DNA of 64,000 nt from Calothrix sp. 336/3 (GTDB taxonomy: Bacteria; Cyanobacteriota; Cyanobacteriia; Cyanobacteriales; Nostocaceae): contig NZ_CP011382.1 in assembly GCF_000734895.2 (NCBI RefSeq), positions 5,744,700 through 5,808,699 on the forward strand, written 5' to 3'. Below the pieces are notes generated by a model, which saw only the letters and a list, made by a program, of their open reading frames with translations, did not search any database and was not told the DNA's origin. The position numbers and the translations under genes are program-made. This document shows, piece after piece, positions 28,255 through 37,798 of this stretch; position 1 is the stretch's first letter, and every line of letters starts with the position of its first letter.

Positions 28255-28839
28255 TCAAATACTTGAAATTTCTTCCTGAGTTAAATTCAAGTTATCAGTT
28301 ATTATACTTCTTTTTTTCATAATCTTTGCTGGATTACCTGTATAAATCATCATAGGTTCTAGAGATTTGCCAGTGACACTTCCTAAACTTAAGATTGCTC
28401 CCTTACCAACAGTGACACCGGGACCAATCACAGATTTTGCTGCAATCCAGCTACCTTCTTGGATATGAATGGGTGCTGTTATTAATTGGAAATTAGAGTT
28501 ACTCCAGTCATGATTACCTGTGCAAAGATAAACACCCTGGGAAATGCAGACATGACTTTCAACAATCACAGGAGCTAAATTATCTATCCAAGTATTTTCA
28601 CCAATCCATACATAATCACCCAAATTTAAACGCCAGGGAAATTTAACTTTCACACCAGGTTTTATTCGCACACCTTGCCCAATTTTTGCCCCGAAAAAAC
28701 GTAATATTCTGACTTTAAACCCAGAAAAAGGTAGCAAATAACTTTTTACTAAAGGAAAACCGAGAAAATACCATAGTAACTGTTTACCATAGGTAGCTCC
28801 AGTGGTGTAGTTACCAACCTTATAGCTATCTAAACGCAT
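28255..28839 (-). CDS. WcaF-like hexapeptide-repeat acetyltransferase
   Basis: This 194-residue left-handed beta-helix acyltransferase opens with LDSYKVGNYTTGATYGKQL, typical of WcaF proteins. Residues about 50-175 hold isoleucine/valine hexapeptide repeats (IGQGVRIKPGVKVKF, VWIGENTWIDN, VIGPGVTVGKGAILSLGSV) and the conserved TGNHDWS catalytic-loop region. It would O-acetylate a sugar in exopolysaccharide. The YdcF-like gene lies 41 bp upstream on the same strand, so they may be an operon feeding the large polysaccharide locus beyond the IS. Confidence 0.9.
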   Translation of the reverse strand: MRLDSYKVGNYTTGATYGKQLLWYFLGFPLVKSYLLPFSGFKVRILRFFGAKIGQGVRIKPGVKVKFPWRLNLGDYVWIGENTWIDNLAPVIVESHVCISQGVYLCTGNHDWSNSNFQLITAPIHIQEGSWIAAKSVIGPGVTVGKGAILSLGSVTGKSLEPMMIYTGNPAKIMKKRSIITDNLNLTQEEISSI

Positions 28840-28880
28840 ATATTATGATGATTTTACTTGTATATTTGCAATGATATTTT

Positions 28881-29444
28881 CTAGATTTTCGCTCCAGTAT
28901 ATCCAGTAAATATCCAGAGAACGGAGCGAGTCATATCACGAATAATTCTTAGATTCGATTCTGGTGTGTGTCTATCTGAAGGTACAGATAGTGGTGTAAA
29001 GGCAATTCCATGACTTCCGAGAACTAAAGTGGCGATCGCCTTAGCTCTAGACATATGATAATCAGAAGTAATTAAGTATAAATGTTGAATTTTATGTCGT
29101 TTAAAATCGCTCACAAGAGTTGTAAAGTTTGTTACCGAATCTACTGCACGATTATCAATATGTAGTTTTTCCCTAAGTATATTAGACGAAACAAAAGTAT
29201 TTTTTGTTTGTACGTCATTAGGACCGGAAGACACCCAAATATCCAAATTAGGATACCATTGAGCTAATTGAGCAGCATATGTCTCTCGATTTGGATCACC
29301 ACCTAGTACTAAAAAAGCCTGAGGTAGAGGTACTTGATGAATGGCGATCGCTATTTTGAAAGGAATAATTAATACTAGGCTGAGAAAAAGACTAATTAAA
29401 GTTAAAGAATAGTATTTTCTCCAGAGTAAATAACACTGTTTCAT
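28881..29444 (-). CDS. YdcF/SanA-like DUF218 membrane protein
   Basis: This 187-residue protein has one N-terminal membrane segment (about 13-35). The DUF218 domain follows: AFLVLGGDPNRETYAAQLAQ, WVSSGPNDVQTKN, and LYLITSDYHMSRAKAIATLV, with the conserved S-D-Y-H-M-x-R. DUF218 proteins are envelope-associated and linked to cell-wall or polysaccharide metabolism. The call rests on these motifs; the reaction is not known. Confidence 0.88.
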   Translation of the reverse strand: MKQCYLLWRKYYSLTLISLFLSLVLIIPFKIAIAIHQVPLPQAFLVLGGDPNRETYAAQLAQWYPNLDIWVSSGPNDVQTKNTFVSSNILREKLHIDNRAVDSVTNFTTLVSDFKRHKIQHLYLITSDYHMSRAKAIATLVLGSHGIAFTPLSVPSDRHTPESNLRIIRDMTRSVLWIFTGYTGAKI

Positions 29445-29640
29445 GAATATTTAACTAATCTAAGAATATGCTTATTGAGCACATGTTATGCCAGACTGTC
29501 ACTCAGATCTTGCGCCTCTAAGTAAAATCATATATAGGAATCCTACTTGAATCTTACTAAGTATACTGAGAAACAAACCTTTGTATAGCAAGCTTATAAC
29601 CAGCTTGGTTGTTCAGAAATCAAATAGGAGTCTTATATAA

Positions 29641-30953
29641 GAGAACTCCACAAAAAAGATGATCCAGTGGTTATGCTGGTTTAGCAAAAACTTCCACAAA
29701 CCATTTTCTGAGATTGGGAAGACGATAAATCTGTTTTTCGACTTCCGCCATCGCTTTGTTTGTCAGCTTAACCCCAGTAGAATAGACTTTTTCAACTAGA
29801 GTCACCACTGGATTTTGTCCTTTAAAGGTAAGGGTTTTAGCGAAATTCAGTACCGCTTCAACAGTGTCAACTAAACTACCATTCCAATGCTGCTCTAACC
29901 AGCCAAAACAACGCTCCACTGGATTATATTTGCTATGATAAGGGGGATAATAAGCAAGTTGCAATGACAGTTTAGACGATGTAGCAAAGTCAATAATGCG
30001 CTTCATGAATTGGGTACGACGGGAATGATTTTCTGGTCCATTATCTTGATTAATTACCAGTTTTTGAATGTGAGTAAATCGATGTTTAATGCTTTGCCAC
30101 CAGCTTTCAACTATGTCAACAATACAATCAGCAGTCAATTTTGAAGAAACGAAAAATAGAAATAATTCGTTGTATTCAGGTAAAAAAATTCCGTAGGGAA
30201 TAAGGGTTGTTTCTGGAGCAAAATCATGGTCTAGGGAGATAGTCGGTACGCGAGTTTTTCCACCTCTGTCAAATTCTCCAACTTTAACTGCCACCTTCGC
30301 ATCAATGGAGATTCGCAGAGTATGAGGATCATTATCAGCTTCAGTATTGATTTGCTCGACTTGTTCAAAAATGGCTTCTGTTTCTGGAATCTTCTTGGTA
30401 GGCTTAGTTTTAAGAACTCGTTTTAAGGTATAACCCAAATCATTCAATCGTCGTCGAATTGTCTCTGATGAAGGTAGTTCTTCGTCACTATAACCACATT
30501 GTTCAATTAGCTGACGACGTACTTCACTTGCAGTCATGCGTGTATATAAACGGATACTTTTAAAGCTGGGGTCAGTTTGGCTTTGTGGGTCTACTAAAGA
30601 TTTAATATCCGACAACAAGTTTGGTAATTTTGTTTCCACCCGCCTACGTCCACTACGCTCGAAACCATCAATAAAAGGCTGACCACTCTCTAACTCCTGC
30701 ATCCCTTTACGGATAGTGCGTCTATTCCACCCCAATTCACGTTCTACTAAAGTCTGTCCACCTATTCCCAACCCTTTGACCACTTCTGCCATGAATTGTC
30801 GTCGGTCGCTTCCCTTGAGTTTTTTCGCTGTTTTGATGTAAAGAGATTTTAGATTTTCGGTGAGTTGAATGATAGATTTTGGAGACATGAGGTAGGCTGC
30901 ACACTGAAATTATCTTTCTCTCATCATAGGATCAATCATTCTGTGGAGGTCTC
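29641..30953. mobile_element. complete ISAzo13-type insertion sequence (1313 bp)
   Basis: Imperfect inverted ends read GAGAACTCCACA (left, from 29641) and, on the opposite strand at the right end (30953), GAGACCTCCACA. A 3-bp direct repeat TAA flanks both sides (29638-29640 and 30954-30956), consistent with target-site duplication. The element holds one intact transposase on the minus strand. Ends and duplication were found by eye; short flanks make the exact boundary good to a base or two. Confidence 0.85.
29671..30888 (-). CDS. ISAzo13-family DDE transposase
   Basis: The 405-residue transposase is full length with no stop or frameshift. The N-terminal helix-turn-helix region has VERELGWNRRTIRKGMQELE and GFERSGRRR. 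The DDE catalytic core shows Asp in LRISIDAKVAVK, Asp in KLVINQDNGPENHSRR and Glu in SKYNPVERCFGWLEQHW. This composition marks ISAzo13-type enzymes. It occupies almost the whole IS and its start is at 30886-30888. Expected to move its own element; activity is not shown. Confidence 0.94.
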   Translation of the reverse strand: MSPKSIIQLTENLKSLYIKTAKKLKGSDRRQFMAEVVKGLGIGGQTLVERELGWNRRTIRKGMQELESGQPFIDGFERSGRRRVETKLPNLLSDIKSLVDPQSQTDPSFKSIRLYTRMTASEVRRQLIEQCGYSDEELPSSETIRRRLNDLGYTLKRVLKTKPTKKIPETEAIFEQVEQINTEADNDPHTLRISIDAKVAVKVGEFDRGGKTRVPTISLDHDFAPETTLIPYGIFLPEYNELFLFFVSSKLTADCIVDIVESWWQSIKHRFTHIQKLVINQDNGPENHSRRTQFMKRIIDFATSSKLSLQLAYYPPYHSKYNPVERCFGWLEQHWNGSLVDTVEAVLNFAKTLTFKGQNPVVTLVEKVYSTGVKLTNKAMAEVEKQIYRLPNLRKWFVEVFAKPA

Positions 30954-30956
30954 TAA

Positions 30957-31222
30957 AGTAAAAAGATGTACGATAAAGCTACCCAATTTTTATGATTTTT
31001 TATAGCTAAATTAAGAGTTTTACTTTTTTACTAAGCAATAAAATTACATCAATTTTTCTTGGTGCAAGATGTGTGGTTAGTTAAAACTAAAATAATGCTA
31101 TTAAATCAAAGCTTAAATGATTAGAGTACTTAAAAGCTAAATTTTTATTAAAACTTAAAGCATAGATACACTTGTATAGCATGAATTTTGAGCTTTCAAT
31201 AAATTTTTCGCGCAAGTACGTA
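30957..31222. other. non-coding AT-rich stretch between IS and MITE-like element
   Basis: With the small element after it, this makes up the 417-bp gap before the 2OG-oxygenase gene. It has no coding frame. It is very A/T-rich with HIP1-type sites absent, as expected for a transposon-prone spacer. Confidence 0.5.
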
Positions 31223-31325
31223 CTAGTCTGTCAAGATAGTTTTGAGGGATAGCCAATCTCGAAAAGCATTACCCCAAAATCAAAGTTACATAAATCTATC
31301 CGTCATTTAAAAGTTGACAGACTAG
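31223..31325. mobile_element. 103-bp MITE-like element with TA target duplication
   Basis: CTAGTCTGTCAA (31223-31234) is mirrored perfectly by TTGACAGACTAG (31314-31325). TA flanks each side (31221-31222 and 31326-31327). A second inner pair, TGAGGGATAG (31243-31252) and CTATCCGTCA (31296-31305), matches 9 of 10 and sits symmetrically 20 bp from each end. It has no gene inside. TA duplication suggests mobilisation by an IS630/Tc1-mariner-type transposase; this is an inference. Confidence 0.75.
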
Positions 31326-31370
31326 TACTCAAGAGCCACTAATTTTAACCTAATGTAACATTTAAACAAT

Positions 31371-32216
31371 CTATTTTCGATAGAAATGTGGTTTTTTTAT
31401 CCCATGTTTAAAAATCTTACGAATCCCATTTCGTAAAATAGCATCCCCTTGTAATATTAAATCTCTCACTTTCTCTTTTGGTCTTCCTCTAAAAGAAGTA
31501 ACGTGAAAATATTCATGATCATCTACTGGTTGAGGCGAAAAATAATAATTAGAAACACAACAACGCTGACCAGGGTAATCAATTTTACTTACAGAATGTA
31601 AAGAACTCTTATTAGTCACCATGATCACTAAACGATTAAACTTACTATGTATCGTTCGACATGGTTGCTTTAAGCCTCGATCCCAAAGTTCTAAATTGCC
31701 ACCATATTCTTGATGCCAATCAGGAGTAACATAATATAACAGATTGAGAACCCGATACCTATCTCGATCCTTATCGTGGGAATTATCGAGATGAGGATTC
31801 AAGAAACAGTCTTTTTTCATCAGACTAAATCCCGCAGCATAAAGATATTCATCGGCAAACAAATTTTTTATGCCAGTAATTTCAGAAATTATTTTTACTA
31901 CTCTCCGATCTTGAAAGGCATAAATTATCTTTGACAATATTGGATGATATTTATTTAGTTGAATTCCTACATACTTATATTCTCTCAAATCTTTGAGTAG
32001 CAACATTTCTTGATGTTCGGGAAAAGATGCATATATTTTTCTAGTATCTTCTTCATCTAAGAGATTATCTAGATAACAACTGTTGATTCTTTGGGGAATT
32101 TTAAATTCTTTATGTAACTCTAACTTGTGATACTCTAGCTTACTTAAGAGGCTTTCTACATAGCGATTATTGAGTGTAGCATTATCTAAATACATGTCTT
32201 CTTGATTAGATCTCAT
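31371..32216 (-). CDS. 2-oxoglutarate/Fe(II)-dependent oxygenase (prolyl-4-hydroxylase-like)
   Basis: This 281-residue protein has a double-stranded beta-helix iron site: FLNPHLDNSHD with His142 and Asp144, distal His207 in SLHSVSKIDYPGQ, and Arg218 (QRCCVSNYYFSP) to bind 2-oxoglutarate. The whole domain covers about 90-230. Related proteins hydroxylate proteins or small substrates and often occur beside glycan loci. It is divergent from the methyltransferase over about 100 bp, suggesting shared regulation. The substrate is unknown; the tail from about 245 is basic. Confidence 0.88.
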   Translation of the reverse strand: MRSNQEDMYLDNATLNNRYVESLLSKLEYHKLELHKEFKIPQRINSCYLDNLLDEEDTRKIYASFPEHQEMLLLKDLREYKYVGIQLNKYHPILSKIIYAFQDRRVVKIISEITGIKNLFADEYLYAAGFSLMKKDCFLNPHLDNSHDKDRDRYRVLNLLYYVTPDWHQEYGGNLELWDRGLKQPCRTIHSKFNRLVIMVTNKSSLHSVSKIDYPGQRCCVSNYYFSPQPVDDHEYFHVTSFRGRPKEKVRDLILQGDAILRNGIRKIFKHGIKKPHFYRK

Positions 32217-32315
32217 ATCTTATAAGTTAAAGTTAAAGTTAAAAAGCAAAGATATAGTAAATAGTTCCGTCAATATTTAGATTTTAATAATACGTAGACT
32301 TGAAAATAGCCTATC

Positions 32316-33251
32316 ATGATTATAGTTAGAACCAATAATATTCAGGTAGGTAATGATTTTATGTGCTTCAATCAACCTAAAAATCTAGCAAATATTATGT
32401 TAGATATAAAGGCGATTAATGCCTGGAAACAAGGAGTTTTAATTTGTAAAATTAAAGAGTATACGCCAGCTATTGAAGCAAATAGTTATTACTTTAGTCA
32501 TCCTGATTGGGGAAAAAACTACTTTGAAGCTTGTCATCGAGATCAAAAGTTTATTGAACTTTGGCAGGCAGTTATTAACCGTTGGGATGAAAAAATTGTT
32601 GTTGATATAGGCTGTGGACCAGGTAATATATATGCGTCTCTTAAAGAGGCGTGTGGAGAACCCAGTGAACTAATCGGAGTTGATGTTTCTTTAGGTGCTT
32701 TAAAAATGGCTAAAGAAATTGGTTATACTCCAGTTTTAGCTGATGCTCATGATCTACCATTTATTTCTGAGTTTGCCGATATTGTCATGCTAAATGCTTG
32801 TTTACATCACTGTGATGATATGGCAAAAGTTTTAGCAGAAGCGGCACGTTTGGTACGTCCTGGGGGACTCTTGATTACCGATCACGATCCACAATTTACA
32901 GCATATAATTTCCGAGGTTTGGGGTTACTGCTATGGCAAGCACGTTTACCACTCTATCGATTTTTAAAACGTGGAGGACACACTAGTGCAGAAGAACAGT
33001 TTTGGGGTTTAGCAGCGGAAGTGCATCATAAACCAGGTAAGGGTATTACCCCACAAATGTATAATGACGTATTAAAACCATTAGGTTTTAAAGTAAATTT
33101 ATATCCTCACAGTCACAAAGTTGGTGCTGAAGTCTTAGAGGGTAATTATGGTAAATTGTTTGGTAAATGTCGTCTAGCTCAACAGTTATCAGGAATTAAC
33201 CCAGATACACCTCAAGCAGCATTATCGTTGATGTGCGTTGCTTCACGGTAA
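32316..33251 (+). CDS. class I SAM-dependent methyltransferase
   Basis: This is a 311-residue protein with SAM motif I VVDIGCGPGN (96-104), motif II LIGVDVSLGALKMAKEIG, acidic loop ADAHDLPF and motif IV FADIVMLNACLHHCDD, followed by LVRPGGLLITDHDP. It is a typical Methyltransf_11-like enzyme. The substrate may be a sugar or lipid of the adjacent glycan locus (inference). An in-frame ATG at 32361 could be the true start, giving MCFNQPKNLANI. It is the only + strand gene in this stretch of the glycan locus. Confidence 0.9.
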   Translation: MIIVRTNNIQVGNDFMCFNQPKNLANIMLDIKAINAWKQGVLICKIKEYTPAIEANSYYFSHPDWGKNYFEACHRDQKFIELWQAVINRWDEKIVVDIGCGPGNIYASLKEACGEPSELIGVDVSLGALKMAKEIGYTPVLADAHDLPFISEFADIVMLNACLHHCDDMAKVLAEAARLVRPGGLLITDHDPQFTAYNFRGLGLLLWQARLPLYRFLKRGGHTSAEEQFWGLAAEVHHKPGKGITPQMYNDVLKPLGFKVNLYPHSHKVGAEVLEGNYGKLFGKCRLAQQLSGINPDTPQAALSLMCVASR

Positions 33252-33273
33252 AGATAAGCCAATAGAATGTAAA

Positions 33274-34041
33274 TTAAGTATCTGAAATCTTGATTTCAAT
33301 TAAACGAATTGCCAGAATAATTTCAACCAAAGTACGCTGAAATGCATAGTACCAACCTCGCCAGCCATCCAAAATACCACCTTTGATAATCAGACAATAA
33401 AGTAAAACTAATAAAGGAGCTAGTATAGTTTGTTTGCGAATGCGATCGCTCCAACTGAGTTGATGAACAGAAAGTTCTTGTAGTTTCTTTGCTTCTATCA
33501 CTAAGTAACGGTCTTGTGCCCATAGCCAGCGACTTAATGGTTTGCGATCATCATGGTAAATATAACTTTTAAGCATCGCAGATTTCCCTTTAAGCTCTAA
33601 AAGCTGTGTATGTCCATCATCAATATAAATAGATTTATTCTTGCGGAACAGCACCTGTCTTGGGGGTAGTATCGTACCATGCAAAGGTTGGGCAAAAACG
33701 CAATATTTAAATCGGCTAAAGTAACCATCTATTGCTGAATCATCAGATAATTCTTGAATTTCACTAATTAGCTCATCAGAAAGTACGTAATCAGCATCTA
33801 AAGAAAGTACCCACTCTGATGTTACTTGTTCTAATCCATAATTCCATTGAATTGCATGAGTATCAAATTTGCGTTGAAATGTTTTTATTTGTGGATATAA
33901 TGCTAATATTTCTAGAGTTTTATCGGTACTGAAACTATCAATTATAACTATTTGGTTTGCCCAATTTAGTTTTTGCAAAGTGCGTTCAATATTGGGCGCT
34001 TCGTTATAAGTAAGTATTAAAACTGTGACATCTTCTAACAT
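33274..34041 (-). CDS. family 2 glycosyltransferase (GT-A)
   Basis: This 255-residue protein starts MLEDVTVLILTYNEAPNIER, the family 2 start, with IVIIDSFSTDKTLEIL for the nucleotide site and a DxD-like LSLDADYVLS. A C-terminal hydrophobic stretch near 205-225 (APLLVLLYCLIIKGGIL) could anchor it at the membrane. It resembles small lipid-linked or LPS-core transferases (WaaE-like). Same strand as the next seven or more glycan genes, so probably transcribed with them. Confidence 0.9.
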   Translation of the reverse strand: MLEDVTVLILTYNEAPNIERTLQKLNWANQIVIIDSFSTDKTLEILALYPQIKTFQRKFDTHAIQWNYGLEQVTSEWVLSLDADYVLSDELISEIQELSDDSAIDGYFSRFKYCVFAQPLHGTILPPRQVLFRKNKSIYIDDGHTQLLELKGKSAMLKSYIYHDDRKPLSRWLWAQDRYLVIEAKKLQELSVHQLSWSDRIRKQTILAPLLVLLYCLIIKGGILDGWRGWYYAFQRTLVEIILAIRLIEIKISDT

Positions 34042-34102
34042 AATATATTAATTTGATTCATCAAGCAGTTATTCATTCATAATCAAATCGGACGTGCAAG
34101 AT

Positions 34103-35296
34103 TTAATTACATTCTGTAATCGACTGATGTTGTAGTATTTGCTGATAAACTGCTTGCATTTTGCCGGCTACTTTATCCCAAGTGTATTTTTCCAGGACAA
34201 ATTCACGAGCGTTCACGCCCATATTTTTAGCAATGTGAGTATTATTTAAATAATCTTCTAAAGCATTAGAAATAGCCAACACATCCATATCTGGAACATA
34301 TCCTAGCTGGTTTTCTTGGACAATGGAAGCTAGAGCCACTCCAGGAGTAACTAGGACAGGAAGACCCACAGCTAATGATTCTAAGACTGAAACCGCAAAA
34401 TTTTCGGAGTGAGAAGTCAATATAAATAGATCTGAACCTTGCATTAATATATCTTTACTCTCACCTGTGACAAAGCCTACAATTCGAGTACGATCGCGTA
34501 ATCCATTAGAAACAAGCAGAGACTCTATTTCCGCTTCGTAATCCGAAGTACCGCTACCTGCCAATATAAAGGTAAAACAGTGGTGACTAACTTTACTCAA
34601 GGCCGGGATCAGATAATCTAACCCTTTTTTATGATGCAACCGAGACAAAAATAAAATCACAGGTTCAGATGCTGAAATATGATGAAGTTGTCGCAGACGT
34701 GAATACGCATCGGGAATTGGATCAGGTATGGAAAGACCTAAAGGGATTACAAAACCCGGTACATTCAGCCCCAATTTAGAAACTTCTTGCTGTTCCTTTT
34801 GGGAAGTAAAATGGATTGCTTGACTATGATTGAGATTAGATTTCTCTATTATTTTTGAGTAAATTTGCTTTTTACGTGTACTTTGCTCTAAAGACCACTC
34901 GCATAGTAAACCATGAGGGGTGACGACATAGGGAATATTTTGCAGACGAGCGATCGCCATTGCAATTGTAGATGGGTAGGAGAAAAGGGCATGGACATGT
35001 ATAAGATTGTACTGGGAAATGTTCTGCCAAAGCCATACCGTTAACTGCCAAGAAAAAGCATATTCACGCACAGCTTTAGCATTTGGTGAAAAACGATGAA
35101 AAAAGCAAATAGGGACATTTTCATATTCGATTTGCTTTTGCAAAGGAACATCTAGCAAGTCATCACCATTATCATTAGTAGTGGCAATCTCGGCTTCAAT
35201 ATTATTTGCTCGCAATGCCTTAACCATATCCAAAACAGCCTGACTAGTACCACCCCGGACTTTAGGCACAGATGGAATTACGTGGAGAACTCTCAT
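34103..35296 (-). CDS. GT4-family glycosyltransferase
   Basis: This 397-residue GT-B enzyme opens MRVLHVIPSVPKVRGGTSQ. The donor-binding half has ILFLSRLHHKKGLDYLIPAL, and FILTSHSENFAVSVLESLAV supplies the EX7E-type glutamate pair. Its start overlaps the upstream gene by four bases (ATGA), so translation is coupled. Sugar donor and acceptor are unknown. Confidence 0.93.
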   Translation of the reverse strand: MRVLHVIPSVPKVRGGTSQAVLDMVKALRANNIEAEIATTNDNGDDLLDVPLQKQIEYENVPICFFHRFSPNAKAVREYAFSWQLTVWLWQNISQYNLIHVHALFSYPSTIAMAIARLQNIPYVVTPHGLLCEWSLEQSTRKKQIYSKIIEKSNLNHSQAIHFTSQKEQQEVSKLGLNVPGFVIPLGLSIPDPIPDAYSRLRQLHHISASEPVILFLSRLHHKKGLDYLIPALSKVSHHCFTFILAGSGTSDYEAEIESLLVSNGLRDRTRIVGFVTGESKDILMQGSDLFILTSHSENFAVSVLESLAVGLPVLVTPGVALASIVQENQLGYVPDMDVLAISNALEDYLNNTHIAKNMGVNAREFVLEKYTWDKVAGKMQAVYQQILQHQSITECN

Positions 35297-36495
35297 AAAT
35301 AAGATCCGATGGATGAATTTTGGATTAATTCAGCAAGGTTTTCTTGGAATCGCTCAAATCCAAATGTATCTATTACTTTTTGCCGTAAAGCTTCTGGTTG
35401 ATACATCAGAGGGTTTGGGTAAGTACCTTGCAAAATCTGCATCAAAGTTTTAGCGATCGCATCTACATCCAAAGGATCAACCAATGCACCTAGTTCACCA
35501 AAACAAAGTGCATCAATGGCACCATCCTGGTTTCCACCCAAAGTTGGTTTACCGCAAGCTAACGCTTCTAGGTAGACAATTCCAAATCCTTCACCTCGGC
35601 TAGGCATAGCAAAAACATCACAAAGATTGTAATGATCGCAAAGTTCGTCATCAGGAACAAAACCAGGCAAGGTAACATTATCTTGAAGATTAAGATCAGA
35701 AATGATCTGCTCAATCCGAGACTGGTCATCGCCTTTGCCAGCTAAAATGTAGTGAACATCCGGAATTTGTCGTCTGATTTCCAGTAGAGCTTGAATAACT
35801 TGATCATAGCCTTTGTAGCCATCACTACTTGCTAACCGAGCAATAGTTAAAATTACAGGTTGATTTGATTTTAGCCCGTATCGCTGTAATAAATATTTTG
35901 GTTTAACAGCTATTTGGAAACGTCCAGAATCAAATGTATTAGGTAAAATTGAGACTTTACCTGGATCTATATCCTGTTCTTGCAGTAAGCGATCGCGCGT
36001 GTACCTACTGACAGCTAGAATGTTATCAGCATTATATAATGCTGTTTTGAGGGCAGGGTTTGTAATATTCCATGCATCTACACCGTGGGCAACAGCCCAG
36101 TAGGGTATACCTGTTATGCGCTTGAGTAAATAAGCTACAACCGTAAAATTTAGATGAGAAGAAATAATTAAACTGGGACGCTGCCACAGCCCATATCCTA
36201 AAAGTTGAGCAGCAAAGGCAAGCGTTCGTAAATTTATCGACCATTTTCCAGAAAAATGAAATCGCGTATTAGTTAGTAAAGGAAAATTTGGTAAGTAGCG
36301 AGTATCATGTTTAAGAAAAACATCATACTTAAAATTAGGAAACAAGCTTTGTAATGCCTCTAGCAAAAATGCCGAGTAAACTTGAATTCCACCTTTAAAT
36401 TCAAAAATCTCAGGAAACCATAGGTGTAAACGTAAATTATTCTGCTTTTGATATTTCTTTAATAAAGTAGGGGAATCATCCAGCATCATTTTCAA
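35293..36495 (-). CDS. GT4-family glycosyltransferase
   Basis: This 400-residue GT-B protein contains RLHLWFPEIFEFKGGIQVYS early, then the donor lobe SNQPVILTIARLASSDGYKG, VHYILAGKGDD and FAMPSRGEGFGIVYLEALAC with the EX7E motif. The start overlaps the next gene's stop region by four bases. Its upstream neighbour lies 39 bp away. Confidence 0.93.
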   Translation of the reverse strand: MKMMLDDSPTLLKKYQKQNNLRLHLWFPEIFEFKGGIQVYSAFLLEALQSLFPNFKYDVFLKHDTRYLPNFPLLTNTRFHFSGKWSINLRTLAFAAQLLGYGLWQRPSLIISSHLNFTVVAYLLKRITGIPYWAVAHGVDAWNITNPALKTALYNADNILAVSRYTRDRLLQEQDIDPGKVSILPNTFDSGRFQIAVKPKYLLQRYGLKSNQPVILTIARLASSDGYKGYDQVIQALLEIRRQIPDVHYILAGKGDDQSRIEQIISDLNLQDNVTLPGFVPDDELCDHYNLCDVFAMPSRGEGFGIVYLEALACGKPTLGGNQDGAIDALCFGELGALVDPLDVDAIAKTLMQILQGTYPNPLMYQPEALRQKVIDTFGFERFQENLAELIQNSSIGSYL

Positions 36496-36534
36496 ATTAT
36501 AATAAGTTGCCCATATACAAGTTGTTAGTAAAAT

Positions 36535-37794
36535 CTAATTGTGATTTGCCAATATATCCTTGACTTTACTCACTAATTTTTGACGATATAAACTCCAATT
36601 CAACTCCTCAGCTTTGCGACGAGCTGCTAGTCCCATTGTTGCTAACTCTTGAGGATGGCAATAACACCATTCCAGCTTTTCCTTGAGTGCTTCGACGTTG
36701 CGAATTGGTACAATAAATCCTTCTACCCCATCAGTGATAATATCGGCTCCTGCTGTATTGGGGGTAGTAATCACGGGAATACCGCACGCCATTGCTTCTA
36801 AAATTACCAGACCAAAACCTTCAACTAAAGAAGGAAAAACTAAAACACTAGCACTACTGTAATACTGATTCAGGAGAAGATGAGGTACAGAAGGAATATG
36901 GCAGTAAATATCTTTATACTGCTCCAACCAACCCACAGGAAAAAGATTTGAGCCAACTAATACCAACTCAGCATGTGGCAGTTTTAAATCTTGCCAAGCT
37001 TGTAAGAGATAATGAATGCCTTTGCGCGGGGAAACACGACCTACATATAACGCACGAAAATTATCATCAGGTTTAGGTTGCACTTGAAAGGTTTCTACGG
37101 GAGCACCATAAGGAATCACACTGATTTTGTCTAAAGCTACACCAGTATCTAAAAGAGACTGTTTAGTTACCGAAGAAGCTACAAATATATGATCTGCCAG
37201 TTTCACCTCCCGTTCTTTACGCTCTAATTTCCATGCAGGATCTTGAAGAGATTCAATAGCAATAGCTAAATCAGGAAAGCGTTCAGCCTCTTCGCTCATA
37301 ATTCTATGAGTCATTTTATAAAAAGTGATCGGCAAATCATACAAACAGAGAATACCTTCTTGTTTTGCTTTTTCAAATGTACTTGCAGCTACATCTTCAT
37401 AAGCATAGATAGCATTTAGACCTTTGAGATGATGCTTCCTAACTTGAGCATCAAGAGAAATATTTACCCAGTCTCCTAATTGTGAATGACTAAAACCCGA
37501 ATATTTATCTAGCCTTGTCCGTAATAAAAGAATACGAATTATTTCCTGCCAAGGATAAGTTCTAATTGGTACACCATTAAGATCAAGCCAGCTTCTTCTA
37601 TTTAGTTCATTCGTAATGTATAAATGAACATTTTTAGGTAGCAAATTAAGATACCACCATATAGGAGATCCTAAATTATGAGCAACGGGAGTTATTACTT
37701 CCTTGAGAAAGTTTGCTTCTGCTAAAGCTAAGGCACTGTGCTGAGCATTAGAAGGATTTATTTGATGAACCAGGGAAATATATGGTTGAGACAT
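36535..37794 (-). CDS. GT4-family glycosyltransferase
   Basis: This 419-residue GT-B enzyme has the donor lobe FRALYVGRVSPRKGIHYLLQ, ELVLVGSNLFPVG and VFPSLVEGFGLVILEAMACG, with the EX7E pair, and ends near RKAEELNWSLYRQKLVSK. It follows the O-antigen polymerase-like gene by 4 bp. An acceptor domain of about 200 residues shows no membrane segment. Confidence 0.93.
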   Translation of the reverse strand: MSQPYISLVHQINPSNAQHSALALAEANFLKEVITPVAHNLGSPIWWYLNLLPKNVHLYITNELNRRSWLDLNGVPIRTYPWQEIIRILLLRTRLDKYSGFSHSQLGDWVNISLDAQVRKHHLKGLNAIYAYEDVAASTFEKAKQEGILCLYDLPITFYKMTHRIMSEEAERFPDLAIAIESLQDPAWKLERKEREVKLADHIFVASSVTKQSLLDTGVALDKISVIPYGAPVETFQVQPKPDDNFRALYVGRVSPRKGIHYLLQAWQDLKLPHAELVLVGSNLFPVGWLEQYKDIYCHIPSVPHLLLNQYYSSASVLVFPSLVEGFGLVILEAMACGIPVITTPNTAGADIITDGVEGFIVPIRNVEALKEKLEWCYCHPQELATMGLAARRKAEELNWSLYRQKLVSKVKDILANHN

Positions 37795-37798
37795 TCTG

